A DNA stretch of 64,000 nt. Source: Ruminococcaceae bacterium UBA3751 (GTDB taxonomy: Bacteria; Bacillota; Clostridia; Oscillospirales; Acutalibacteraceae). The stretch covers positions 1 through 64,000 of the forward strand of contig DFGL01000045.1 in NCBI GenBank assembly GCA_002371215.1, read 5' to 3'. The notes below the pieces were generated by a model. The model was not told where the DNA came from, searched no databases, and worked only from the letters and a program-made list of their open reading frames with translations. Positions within the stretch are counted from its first letter, which is position 1. Every line of letters begins with the position of its first letter. The position numbers and the translations under genes are program-made. This document shows, piece after piece, positions 42,584 through 51,073 of this stretch.

Positions 42584-43411
42584 TTATTCTTCGGTTTTAA
42601 AAAACTTCTTATCAAGAACCGCAATTGCAATAATAACCGTTGTAAACCCAATAACCCCTCCCATTGCTACGTCGCTGAGGTAGTGAGCGCCCATAACAAG
42701 GCGAGTATATGCAACAATGCTTGTGTAAATAAGCGGAATTATAAAGCAGAGCGCTCTTTTTTCCTTCCATTTTTCGGATACATACGGGAGGAGCATCATA
42801 AGATAGCTCATAGCCGCGCCCGCCGTATGACCGGACGGGAATGAGCGGTGTCCGGTAATTCCTTTCGGAACGTACCACTGTGAAAATGCTTCGTAACTGC
42901 CTACTGCGAGCAAATCCCTGAATCTGACTCTGCCCCAAACAGTTTTAACAACCTCAATACAGCCAAGCTGTATAAACATTACTATAACTCCCGTAACGGA
43001 AATGATGAAAAGTCCCTTTTTCATTTCCTCGGAAATACTTATAAATTGTCCCAAATACTGAGCAACAATGCCTATCCCTATTCCGAAAACAATGCCGAAA
43101 AGGATATTATTTTCCTCTTTGAAGAAATAGCTTGCAATATGGTATCCGAGATATGTTGCGCAACCCATATTAACAAGTAAACCAAGCAGCTTTGATATCT
43201 TGTTTTCGCTGACGTAATAAATCAACACTCCTGCAAAAACGCCGATTAAACGGCAGGGCATTTCTCCCGTTGCCTCAAACCATAGCGAAAACGGGTCAGC
43301 CGTGTTATTGAGCGCTATATCAAGCTTTAAGTCAACAAAGCTTGCGGTAATCAGTGTAACGACTGCGGCAAGATAAAAGCCTATCGTATATGGCATATAT
43401 TTTTTCAGCAT
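42584..43411 (-). CDS. Membrane PAP2-family phosphatase
   Basis: A 275-residue polytopic membrane protein, about eight helices. The C-terminal half has the three PAP2 motifs: KTVWGRVRF (about residues 155-163), SFPSGHTAGAA (about 190-200) with the catalytic His, and RLVMGAHYLSDVAMG (about 235-250). Such enzymes dephosphorylate lipid phosphates such as undecaprenyl-PP or phosphatidylglycerol-P at the outer face of the membrane. The N-terminal four helices are an extra module compared with minimal PAP2 enzymes. GAGGAG lies 8 bases upstream. A role in recycling the wall lipid carrier is possible but inferred. Confidence 0.88.
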   Translation of the reverse strand: MLKKYMPYTIGFYLAAVVTLITASFVDLKLDIALNNTADPFSLWFEATGEMPCRLIGVFAGVLIYYVSENKISKLLGLLVNMGCATYLGYHIASYFFKEENNILFGIVFGIGIGIVAQYLGQFISISEEMKKGLFIISVTGVIVMFIQLGCIEVVKTVWGRVRFRDLLAVGSYEAFSQWYVPKGITGHRSFPSGHTAGAAMSYLMMLLPYVSEKWKEKRALCFIIPLIYTSIVAYTRLVMGAHYLSDVAMGGVIGFTTVIIAIAVLDKKFFKTEE

Positions 43412-43511
43412 ATAATCAACTCCTCTGATTTGAATTATAATGCTTTTTTATTATACTGTCAATTTTAATTATTCTTACGCTCTCGCTTTATTGTTGCCGT
43501 TTTTCCCGTTC

Positions 43512-43540
43512 TTGATTTAATAATTATAATATGCTATAAT
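43512..43540 (+). promoter_or_regulatory. Promoter of the glycerophosphotransferase pair
   Basis: TTGATT and TATAAT are separated by 17 bases; the leader would be about 30 bases. Confidence 0.65.
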
Positions 43541-43578
43541 AATTTATTATATTACATCAGTTGGATGTTTGGTGGCGT

Positions 43579-44763
43579 ATGACTGTTTTAAGTTTTATTA
43601 AATCTGTAATAAGAAGAATATCAAAGGTTCTTCTTCTTGATTTTGAAATACCGCTTCTTTACCGTGTATCGTCGCGTAAAGCAATCAATGAAAACAAGGT
43701 CGTTTTTATTGAGGTAAGGCATAATTATATTACTGACAGCTTCAGCCTTCTCTATGACAGGCTGATTAATGACGGCGAGCATGAGGTTAAAGCCTGCTTT
43801 TTAAGAAACGTTGAGCTGCGCGGTATGGCATACAGAAAACGCGTTTACGAAATGGTTAAGGAAATTGCAGACGCTAAGTATATCTTTATCAACGACGGCT
43901 GCAATGCCGTTGCCGCAGTACCGCTCAGAAAAGAAAGCCGGCTAATTCAGACGTGGCATGCCTGCGGAGCGTTTAAAAAGTTTGGCTGTTCAACAGCGAA
44001 ACTGAAATTCGGGGAAAGCAGCCTCGAACAGAGGCTTCACCCGAATTATAAGAATATCTCTCTTGTAAGCGTAAGCGCTCCCGATGTCGTCTGGGCTTAC
44101 GAGGAGGCTATGAATATTCAGCAAAAGGGCGTAGTTAAGCCGCTTGGAGTCAGTAGAACCGACGTTTTTTACGATAGCGAATTCATTAACTCCGCTAAGG
44201 CGGAAGTAGCTGAAAAATACCCAAAAACAAAAGGCAAAAAGCTTATTCTTTATGCGCCTACTTACAGGGGCAGGGTAGCCGAAGCAGCTCCTGCGGATAA
44301 GCTGGATATAAAACAGTTTTATGAGCGTTTGGGCGGGGAATATGTGCTGCTTATCAAACAGCATCCGCTTGTTAAAAAACGTCCTCCAGTGCCTGAAGAA
44401 TACAGCGATTTTGCCTTTGACGTGGCTGACAGCGTAAGTATTGATTCTCTGCTTTGTGCAGCGGATATATGTATTACCGATTATTCGTCGGTAATATTTG
44501 AATACAGTATATTTGAAAAGCCGATGATTTTCTTTGTTTATGATATTGAAGATTATTATGACTGGCGCGGCTTTTACTTCTCTTTTGATGAGCTTGCGCC
44601 GGGGTTGAAGGCTAAGACAAATGAAGAAATGCTTGATTATATCGAGCATCTCGACGAGCGCTTTGATAAACAGGCGGTTAAAGATTTTCGCAACAGGTTT
44701 ATGAGCGCGTGCGACGGTAAATCAACTGAAAGAATACTCAGTTATATTTTCAGTAATAAATAA
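43579..44763 (+). CDS. CDP-glycerol glycerophosphotransferase family protein
   Basis: A 394-residue enzyme of the TagB/TagF-like Glyphos_transf family (PF04464), which adds glycerol-phosphate or ribitol-phosphate from a CDP donor to wall or surface polymers at the membrane. GT-B features: WHACGAFKKFG near residue 135, LYAPTYRGR near 225, LIKQHPLVKKRP near 258, CITDYSSVIFEYSIFEKPMIFF near 297 and DWRGFYFSF near 330. It lacks the long N-terminal extension of true TagF. ATG 43579 is chosen, although only a weak GGTGG precedes it; an in-frame TTG lies at 43561. The next gene is a diverged paralogue 27 bp later. No other teichoic acid genes are nearby. Confidence 0.85.
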   Translation: MTVLSFIKSVIRRISKVLLLDFEIPLLYRVSSRKAINENKVVFIEVRHNYITDSFSLLYDRLINDGEHEVKACFLRNVELRGMAYRKRVYEMVKEIADAKYIFINDGCNAVAAVPLRKESRLIQTWHACGAFKKFGCSTAKLKFGESSLEQRLHPNYKNISLVSVSAPDVVWAYEEAMNIQQKGVVKPLGVSRTDVFYDSEFINSAKAEVAEKYPKTKGKKLILYAPTYRGRVAEAAPADKLDIKQFYERLGGEYVLLIKQHPLVKKRPPVPEEYSDFAFDVADSVSIDSLLCAADICITDYSSVIFEYSIFEKPMIFFVYDIEDYYDWRGFYFSFDELAPGLKAKTNEEMLDYIEHLDERFDKQAVKDFRNRFMSACDGKSTERILSYIFSNK

Positions 44764-44790
44764 AACGGTTATTTAAGAGGTAAATATTCT

Positions 44791-47265
44791 ATGAACGAGC
44801 AACAACTCTATCATAATTATTACGCTGAAAGTGAAGCTTCTGTTATTCAGGAGGGCGGTATTGTTTATAAAATCAAGAAAGCCGCTCTTGACGGATATAC
44901 TTATCTCAATAAGTCAATAAACAGTAAAATAAAGCGCATTGGTAATAAGCGCTTTAACACAAAGCTTCTTGATAAAACTATCCCGAAGGTATACCGCGAA
45001 GCGGCAAAGGCGCCCGTTGATGAAAACAAGGTTGTTTTTGTGGAACTCAGACATAACCATATTACCAACAGCTTTGAGGTTATCTTTGACGAACTCGTTA
45101 ATAATTATGACTATACAGTTCATACTCATTTTCTTCTGAACAGCAATACCGTGCGTCCTGATTATGCAAGACGCGTTATTAATGCAGTTCAGGATATAGC
45201 TACAGCAAAATACGTGTTCCTTAACGAAGGCTCAAATGCTATTTCGGCTATTCCGTTAAGAAAGGAAACGAAAATAATTCAACTCTGGCACGGCTGCGGA
45301 GCGTTTAAAAAGTTCGGTTTTTCAACGGCGGACCTTATTTTCGGCGCAACGCGCAAGGAACAGCTTAAACACCCGTTTAATAAAAACTACAGCCTTGTTA
45401 CCGTTTCTTCTCCGGAGGTCGTATGGGCGTATAAGGAGGCTATGAACATCCCCGAGGATAGCGATATCGTTCAGCCGACGGGCTCAAGCCGTACCGATGT
45501 TTTTTACAGTGAGGAATTTATCTCGGCGGCGTATGAAAACGTCTACCGTCTTGTACCTCAGGCAAAGGGCAAAAAGATAATTCTCTATGCTCCCACCTTC
45601 AGGGGCAGGGTAGCGAAGGCAACGACGCCCGATATGCTCAATATCAAAATGTTTTATGAAAGCCTCGGCGATGAATACGTTCTTCTCTTTAAGCATCATC
45701 CCGTTGTAAAAAAACGCCCTGTAATAGATAAGCAGTACAGCGATTTCGCTATTGACGTAACGGATACTCTTTCAATTGAAGATTTGCTCTGCGTTTCCGA
45801 TATCTGTATATCGGACTATTCCTCGCTTGTTTTTGAATACAGCCTTTTTGAAAGACCGCTGATTTTCTTTGCATATGACCTTGATGAATATTTTGACTGG
45901 CGCGGCTTTTATTATGATTACTTTGAGCTTGCACCCGGGCTTATTGCAAAAACAAATTTCGAAATGATTGATTATATCAAAAATATCGACGAGCGGTTTG
46001 ATAAACAGGCAATCAAGGATTTCCGCAATAAGTTTATGAGCTCGTGCGACGGCAACGCAACCCGGCGTATTCTTGAATATAGCTTTGATTATCTTGAGCA
46101 GCACAGAAAGCCCTGTAAAAAGTTTGAGCATTTCTATACCGTTCCTCAGGTTCAGAGCAGTGTTCTTCCGTACTTTAAAAAGCTCCGTATAATTGAGGAA
46201 ATGAAGGAGTATGCAGAGCCGATTTACGAAAAAGCAGCTCAGAAGGACGTTATAGACGGCAGTATCATTGCTTTTGATATCCGCTCAGAAGAAATTCACT
46301 ATGTTCTAAAAAAAGCAAAGTGCAAAAAGCTTTCGATAATCAGCGGCGGTGAAACGCTTGATGACGTTATTGATAAAATAGCAACAGCAAATTATATTCT
46401 TATTGATGAGCCGAACAGTTTTCTTGACAGTCTTGATTTAAGAAAGGAAACGAAGGTTATCCTTCTTCCTGAAAATGCGTTCCCGCTTGAAGCAGTGGGT
46501 ACCGTAACCAAAGAGTACAGAAGCGGGCTCAGAAATGAACAGTATGAGCTTGCGCCGTATCTTAAAAACGTTTCGGCTGTTGTATGTCCGTCTGAAGCAA
46601 CTGCCTCACTTTATAAAACCGCTATGGATAAGAAAATTGAAATGCTTATTCTCGGCGACGTTAAAACGGACGCAATAATGAACAGAAGATATAAGGTTAA
46701 TATCCTCGATAAGTTCTATGAAGCTCATCCCGATTTTGAGGGACGCAGAGTGATTGCCTATTTCGGTAAGGACCGCGAAAACGACCCGCTTGAATTCTCG
46801 CTTCTTTATGAATATCTTCGTAAAGGCTTTGTAATCCTCAAGCATTATGAAAACTTTATTCCCGTTGACGAGATGGAGGAAGAGGCGGCTTCTAACGTTG
46901 TTGATTATTATGCGGATTCAATTATTGACGTAACGGAGGAGCTTACGACTTACGAAACTCTGATTATATCCGATATTGTAATAGGCGGTTTCAGGTCGTT
47001 TGTTTATTCCTTTATGGTAACGGGTAAGCCGATTATTATTTATTCCCATGATTCGCTTAAGGAAATTCCCGAGACGGAAGCCTTTATTGATATTGAGGAA
47101 AATCTTCCTTCGCCAATATGCTCAACTCCCGAAGAGCTTGTTGAGCAGGTACTTAATTATAAAGACTATGATTATACCTCATATAATCAGCTTAAAGAAA
47201 AATATCTTGAAAAGTGCGACGGCGATACTGTAACAAGATTGTTTGATATGCTTGAACAAAAATAA
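44791..47265 (+). CDS. Two-domain CDP-glycerol glycerophosphotransferase-like protein
   Basis: An 824-residue protein. Residues ~60-430 closely match the preceding gene (WHGCGAFKKFGFSTADL, LYAPTFRGRVAKATTPD, FKHHPVVKKRP, CISDYSSLVFEYSLFERPLIFF, RGFYYDYFELAPGL). Residues ~470-824 form a second, degenerate copy of the same fold: a SIIAFDIRSEE start, LRKETKVILLP, an ILKHYENFIP remnant of the His-Pro region and ISDIVIGGFRSFVYSFMVTGKPIIIY. The second copy lacks the WHGCG block and the Asp-Tyr-Ser-Ser pair. It may bind donor or acceptor without catalysis. AGAGG precedes the ATG. Confidence 0.85.
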   Translation: MNEQQLYHNYYAESEASVIQEGGIVYKIKKAALDGYTYLNKSINSKIKRIGNKRFNTKLLDKTIPKVYREAAKAPVDENKVVFVELRHNHITNSFEVIFDELVNNYDYTVHTHFLLNSNTVRPDYARRVINAVQDIATAKYVFLNEGSNAISAIPLRKETKIIQLWHGCGAFKKFGFSTADLIFGATRKEQLKHPFNKNYSLVTVSSPEVVWAYKEAMNIPEDSDIVQPTGSSRTDVFYSEEFISAAYENVYRLVPQAKGKKIILYAPTFRGRVAKATTPDMLNIKMFYESLGDEYVLLFKHHPVVKKRPVIDKQYSDFAIDVTDTLSIEDLLCVSDICISDYSSLVFEYSLFERPLIFFAYDLDEYFDWRGFYYDYFELAPGLIAKTNFEMIDYIKNIDERFDKQAIKDFRNKFMSSCDGNATRRILEYSFDYLEQHRKPCKKFEHFYTVPQVQSSVLPYFKKLRIIEEMKEYAEPIYEKAAQKDVIDGSIIAFDIRSEEIHYVLKKAKCKKLSIISGGETLDDVIDKIATANYILIDEPNSFLDSLDLRKETKVILLPENAFPLEAVGTVTKEYRSGLRNEQYELAPYLKNVSAVVCPSEATASLYKTAMDKKIEMLILGDVKTDAIMNRRYKVNILDKFYEAHPDFEGRRVIAYFGKDRENDPLEFSLLYEYLRKGFVILKHYENFIPVDEMEEEAASNVVDYYADSIIDVTEELTTYETLIISDIVIGGFRSFVYSFMVTGKPIIIYSHDSLKEIPETEAFIDIEENLPSPICSTPEELVEQVLNYKDYDYTSYNQLKEKYLEKCDGDTVTRLFDMLEQK

Positions 47266-47334
47266 AAACAAATAAAAAACGGAGAGAGCTACGTTCAGCT
47301 TGAAGACGCTGAGGTAAGCGTAATAAATACCTGA
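47266..47334 (+). pseudogene. In-frame remnant after the glycerophosphotransferase stop
   Basis: Reading on from the TAA stop of the previous gene in the same frame gives 22 sense codons (KQIKNGESYVQLEDAEVSVINT) and then TGA. There is no start codon or ribosome binding site. It may be a lost C-terminal end or chance. Confidence 0.25.
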
Positions 47335-47352
47335 TTAATATACGTTCATAAA

Positions 47353-47396
47353 ACAAAACCCCTGTCAGGCTTTGCCTGCAGGGGCTTTGTTTTTTT
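47353..47396. terminator. Terminator between convergent genes
   Basis: A two-part stem ACAAAACCCCTG/CAGGGGCTTTGT (one mismatch) with an inner GGC/GCC pair is followed by seven T. Confidence 0.8.
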
Positions 47397-48789
47397 ATTC
47401 ATTATCAGCTTTGCGGTGTTCAACGATGTAATCGTGAACCTTGTCTGCAAGTTCTCCGTGAAGCTTGAATTTTTTGCTGAAAACAATAAGTGAAAGCAAA
47501 ACGAGTATTGCGGGAGCGCCGAAGCAAATGAAACCTATTGCTGTTTTCGTTGTGGCGTTAATCTCCTTTGTAGCGGATGTGATTTGCTTGTTGTAGTTAA
47601 CGAGAGCAAGTCCGCCGAAAAGAATAATCGTCTGAATTGTGTACGCCATCTTCTGAAGAAATCCTTTCATCGAGAAGGTAATGCTCTCGTTTCTTTCGCC
47701 GTTTTTGTATTCGCCGTAATCGACGATGTCTGCAAGGAAAATCGTTTGAGCAACAAACATTGAAGCAATACCGGTTGAGGAAAGAATATACGCTATATCA
47801 AGCGCTATTGTTATCTTGAGAACGGGTCCGAAGAGGTACATAAGCACGTAGCCTGCAATAGTAGTTATAAGTGAAATCTGGTAAATCTGCTTTTTATTAA
47901 ACCATTTTGAAAGAACGGGTATAACAAGCAGACCGAGTACAGAGCCCGCAGCGCCTATTGTCTGGAAAAGCGACTGAGCCTTCGGCTCGCCTAAAACGTC
48001 GGAGAAATAGTAAACTGCCGTACCGCTTGTTAAGTACCAGCCTGCGTTTGAAAGCATAGCAAAAAGCATAAAAACAAGGAGCTGGTTGTTACTTTTTAAA
48101 ACGGTAAATATCTTTTTAAAAGAGAATTTTGTTTTTTCTCCGTAAACGACGTTCTTTTCTTTTGTTGAGAGAACGCAGATTGTTGAGAATAATACAAGGC
48201 ATACTCCGAGTATTCCCGCCCAGCGAGAGAATCCGCTTGCGCTGTAACCTTTATCGGTTGTAATTCCGCTTGAAAGCATCGGAAGGATAATCGGTGTTGC
48301 AATAGTTATAATGCCCTGGCCGAGACCTGAAAAGGTTCTTGCAACTGTTGACACCATATTTCTGTCCTTAGGGTCGCTTGTAAAGGACGGTACCATGCTC
48401 CAGTAGGGAATATCAGCCATTGTGTTAGTCATTCCCCAAAGAATATACATAACGCCGATATAAATATACAGCGGCATTCCGCTCAGTCCGAAATTTGTAA
48501 AAAGTAAAAACAGTACCGCGCCGTTTGCTATAGCGCCTATAAGTATCCACGGACGGTATTTACCGAATTTTGTTTTCGTGTTATCAACGATAGTACCCAT
48601 CATCGGGTCGTTGATTCCGTCCCATATTCTCGCTATAGGAGTTAATAAAAGTAAAAACGCTTCCTTAAGACCTAACACTGAGGAAAGATAATAGCTCAGG
48701 AAGGAATAAAACATTCCATAACTGAGATCAAGTCCTATAGCGCCTACGCCGTAAAATATTTTTTCGCGCCAAGTGGTTTTTTGCTCCAT
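47395..48789 (-). CDS. GPH-type sugar:cation symporter (MFS)
   Basis: A 464-residue membrane transporter with twelve helices. It belongs to the glycoside-pentoside-hexuronide:cation symporter family (MFS_2, MelB/XynP-like). Diagnostic motifs are DGINDPMMGTIVDNTKTKFGKYRPWIL after helix 2 and ADIPYWSMVPSFTSDPKDRNMVSTVARTF in the helix 4-5 region. It probably imports a glycoside or oligosaccharide with Na+ or H+. The substrate is unknown and no glycosidase gene is adjacent. The start follows a GAGATGAAAAT leader. Confidence 0.9.
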   Translation of the reverse strand: MEQKTTWREKIFYGVGAIGLDLSYGMFYSFLSYYLSSVLGLKEAFLLLLTPIARIWDGINDPMMGTIVDNTKTKFGKYRPWILIGAIANGAVLFLLFTNFGLSGMPLYIYIGVMYILWGMTNTMADIPYWSMVPSFTSDPKDRNMVSTVARTFSGLGQGIITIATPIILPMLSSGITTDKGYSASGFSRWAGILGVCLVLFSTICVLSTKEKNVVYGEKTKFSFKKIFTVLKSNNQLLVFMLFAMLSNAGWYLTSGTAVYYFSDVLGEPKAQSLFQTIGAAGSVLGLLVIPVLSKWFNKKQIYQISLITTIAGYVLMYLFGPVLKITIALDIAYILSSTGIASMFVAQTIFLADIVDYGEYKNGERNESITFSMKGFLQKMAYTIQTIILFGGLALVNYNKQITSATKEINATTKTAIGFICFGAPAILVLLSLIVFSKKFKLHGELADKVHDYIVEHRKADNE

Positions 48790-48859
48790 ATTTTCATCTC
48801 GCTTTTATATTTTTTTACCATTATAACACATATTGCTATTCAACACAAATCATTAAAAA

Positions 48860-48887
48860 ATTACAAAAAAATTACAATTAGTTACAG
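48860..48887 (-). promoter_or_regulatory. WalR-like boxes upstream of mraZ
   Basis: On the minus strand TGTAAT-N5-TGTAAT (48871-48876 and 48860-48865) fits the WalR/YycF consensus TGTWAH-N5-TGTWAH exactly. A third TGTAAC lies at 48881-48886 after a 4-base gap. They lie about 25-50 bases upstream of the mraZ -35. Binding is inference. Confidence 0.45.
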
Positions 48888-48910
48888 TTCTGTTCCCTGT
48901 AAAATTATTC

Positions 48911-48939
48911 TTGACATATTACTTAATTCCTATTATAAT
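48911..48939 (+). promoter_or_regulatory. Consensus promoter of the dcw operon
   Basis: TTGACA and TATAAT at 17-base spacing, about 100 bases before mraZ. The long leader contains the MraZ-box-like repeats. Confidence 0.85.
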
Positions 48940-48955
48940 GTAGTCAAGTGGTAAG

Positions 48956-48988
48956 AAATCCCATAAATTTCAATACAAATCCCATAAA
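48956..48988 (-). promoter_or_regulatory. mraZ: Probable MraZ operator boxes
   Basis: AAATCCCATAAA is repeated exactly at 48956-48967 and 48977-48988, 21 bases (two helical turns) apart. The minus strand reads TGGGA, matching the TGGGN box recognised by MraZ in E. coli. The boxes lie just downstream of the predicted transcription start, fitting autorepression. Confidence 0.65.
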
Positions 48989-49038
48989 ATAACACACGTT
49001 TTCAGTTTAAACACTATTTCAGGAAAGGAGGGAGAGCA

Positions 49039-49476
49039 ATGGAAGAATATTTCGTAGGCCATAAAAAGCATAAAATTGACGCTAAGGGCAGAATATCAAT
49101 CCCTGCAAATATGCGCAGCGGGCTCGGTAATGAGTTTATTGCAAGCCGCGGCTTTGGAACCTGTCTTGCTCTCTATCCCATGGAAGAGTGGAACGTGTTT
49201 ATGCAGAAAATCCATGATACCGTAAGCCAGAAGGACAGAAAGCAGCTCGAATTCTTCTTCTCCGCAAACGCTGAAAAGGTTAGTCTTGACGGTCAGGGAA
49301 GGCTTCTTCTGAACGAAGAAAACAGAAAATGGGCTAAGCTTGATTCCGCAGCGGAGGCTGAGGTGTTCGGCAATAATAAACGCATTGAAATCTGGAACTG
49401 TGAGCTGTTTGAAGCTCAGCTCAATGCAATTGAGTATCAGTCGGTTGAGGATATTCTTGACGAATATGGAATTTAA
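49039..49476 (+). CDS. mraZ: Transcriptional regulator MraZ
   Basis: A 145-residue double AbrB/SpoVT-like DNA-binding protein that controls the dcw operon. It has two copies of the signature: HKIDAKGRISIPANMR (about residues 12-27) and EKVSLDGQGRLLLNEENR (about 80-98). Length is normal. AAAGGAGGG lies 8-12 bases upstream. It starts the division and cell-wall operon and overlaps rsmH by 11 bp. Two MraZ-like boxes in its own leader suggest autoregulation. Confidence 0.96.
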   Translation: MEEYFVGHKKHKIDAKGRISIPANMRSGLGNEFIASRGFGTCLALYPMEEWNVFMQKIHDTVSQKDRKQLEFFFSANAEKVSLDGQGRLLLNEENRKWAKLDSAAEAEVFGNNKRIEIWNCELFEAQLNAIEYQSVEDILDEYGI

Positions 49477-50380
49477 TCATAAAAGCGTACTCTTTGACGA
49501 GGCGATTGCCTCGCTCAATATAAATAGTAATAAAATAATAGTGGACGGAACTGCAGGCGGCGGCGGACACTCAAGAGAAATTGCAAAAAATGCAAAAAGA
49601 CTCATCGCAATTGATCAGGACCCTGACGCAATAAAAGTCCTGAATGAACGCCTCAGCAGTTTTGACAACGTTACAATCGTTCAGAATAACTTTGAAAATA
49701 TAAAGGATATTTTGACGGACCTCGGAGTAAGCGGAATTGACGGAATCCTGCTTGACCTCGGGGTAAGTTCTTTTCAGCTCGATAATGGTGAACGCGGTTT
49801 TTCGTACCATAAGGACGCACCTCTTGATATGCGAATGAGTAAAAGCGGTATGAGTGCTGCGGACGTTGTTAACACCTACAGTGAGGAAGCTCTTGCCGAT
49901 ATACTTTTCAGATACGGTGAAGAAAAGTTTTCAAGGCGCATAGCAAGAAATATTGTCTCTGCAAGAGCGGACAAGCCGATAAAGACGACGGGCGAGCTCG
50001 TAGAGCTGATAAAAAAAGCCTATCCTAATAAAGCAATGCGCGATTCTCATCCTGCAAGAAAAACCTTCCAGGCAATCAGAATAGAGGTTAACGCAGAGCT
50101 GGACAAGCTCAGAAATACTCTTGACAGCGCTCTGGACTGTTTAAACAGCGGCGGAAGAATTTCCGTAATCACATTCCATTCGCTTGAGGACAGGATAGTT
50201 AAGGAAACCTTTGCAAAATGGGAACATCCCTGTACGTGCCCGAAAGAATTTCCCGTTTGCGTCTGCGGCAAAAAGCCATACGGCAAAATGCCGTTCAAAT
50301 CAAAAACGCCAACGGAGGCGGAGCTTGAAATTAACCCGAGAGCGCGCTCATCGCGGCTCAGATGTTTTGAAAAATACTGA
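49466..50380 (+). CDS. rsmH: 16S rRNA (cytosine(1402)-N(4))-methyltransferase
   Basis: A 304-residue SAM-dependent methyltransferase (MraW) that methylates C1402 in the 16S rRNA P site. Motifs: FNHKSVLFDEAI, VDGTAGGGGHSREI (SAM-binding glycine loop, residues ~25-38), IAIDQDPDA, GILLDLGVSSFQLD and GRISVITFHSLEDRIVK near the end, then a Cys pair region CTCPKEFPVCVCGKK. ATG 49466 lies inside mraZ; longer in-frame reading begins in mraZ and is rejected because the family starts at EFNHKSVL. Confidence 0.97.
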   Translation: MEFNHKSVLFDEAIASLNINSNKIIVDGTAGGGGHSREIAKNAKRLIAIDQDPDAIKVLNERLSSFDNVTIVQNNFENIKDILTDLGVSGIDGILLDLGVSSFQLDNGERGFSYHKDAPLDMRMSKSGMSAADVVNTYSEEALADILFRYGEEKFSRRIARNIVSARADKPIKTTGELVELIKKAYPNKAMRDSHPARKTFQAIRIEVNAELDKLRNTLDSALDCLNSGGRISVITFHSLEDRIVKETFAKWEHPCTCPKEFPVCVCGKKPYGKMPFKSKTPTEAELEINPRARSSRLRCFEKY

Positions 50381-50405
50381 TAATTAGAAGAGAGGAGGAA
50401 AAGCA

Positions 50406-50963
50406 TTGACTAATACTAACGATTTCAGAAAGTATTCATACCAGAATGACCCCGCAACGTTAATCAGTGCTTTTACATATACAAGAGGCTCACACGCTCC
50501 CGCACGCCAGCCGAGAAGAGAACGCGAAAGCGAGCTTAAGGTACGCGAAAGCAAGGGCATAAAGAGTAAAACAGAGCTCAGGGCTGACCAGAAACAAGCA
50601 ACCCGTTCAATGATAAGGGTTGCCGCTGTAGCGCTTATTGCGTTTGCAATGATTTGCCTTGTGCTTAACTCCTTTGCGCTCAAAAATCAGCTCACCCGTG
50701 AGATTGCAGCCCGCGAGGTTGAGGTTGCAAACGCGCAGAGCGAATATATATCTCTTCAGGCTGAACTCAATTCGCTTGTATCAATAAGTATGATTGATAA
50801 GTATGCGGTTGAAAAACTCGGAATGACAAAGGTTAAATCAAATCAGATTCAGTATATAGATGTTGATGCGTTTAAAGCTAAGCGCGAAAAAGAGCTGTCA
50901 AAGCAAAGGGACGTTGACGGCGGAATTAAAAACTTAAAGAGCATAATTAACGGTAAAAAGTAA
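50406..50963 (+). CDS. ftsL: FtsL-like cell division protein
   Basis: A 185-residue bitopic membrane protein. A basic cytoplasmic N-terminal region of about 85 residues is followed by one helix (AAVALIAFAMICLVLNSFAL), then a coiled coil (EIAAREVEVANAQSEYISLQAEL) and YAVEKLGMTKVKSNQIQYI, the conserved FtsL/DivIC-like end. It links FtsQ/DivIB and the transpeptidase in the divisome. The start codon is TTG at 50406, decided by the strong AGGAGG 9 bases upstream. Sequence similarity in this family is low; position between rsmH and the PBP is the main support. Confidence 0.85.
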   Translation: MTNTNDFRKYSYQNDPATLISAFTYTRGSHAPARQPRRERESELKVRESKGIKSKTELRADQKQATRSMIRVAAVALIAFAMICLVLNSFALKNQLTREIAAREVEVANAQSEYISLQAELNSLVSISMIDKYAVEKLGMTKVKSNQIQYIDVDAFKAKREKELSKQRDVDGGIKNLKSIINGKK

Positions 50964-50986
50964 TATAATTATGCATAAAAGGTTAT

Positions 50987-51023
50987 GAGAGTTTGTCTGT
51001 TTCTCCATTTTCGGCAAACTCTC
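50987..51023 (+). promoter_or_regulatory. Hairpin between ftsL and the PBP gene
   Basis: A perfect 9-bp stem GAGAGTTTG/CAAACTCTC with a 19-base loop and no T-run. The 110-bp gap is the largest inside the operon. It may protect or process the mRNA. Confidence 0.4.
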
Positions 51024-51073
51024 TAAACTGATATTATGGGAAAATGTAAATTGCGTAGAAAGAGGGTGTCGGA

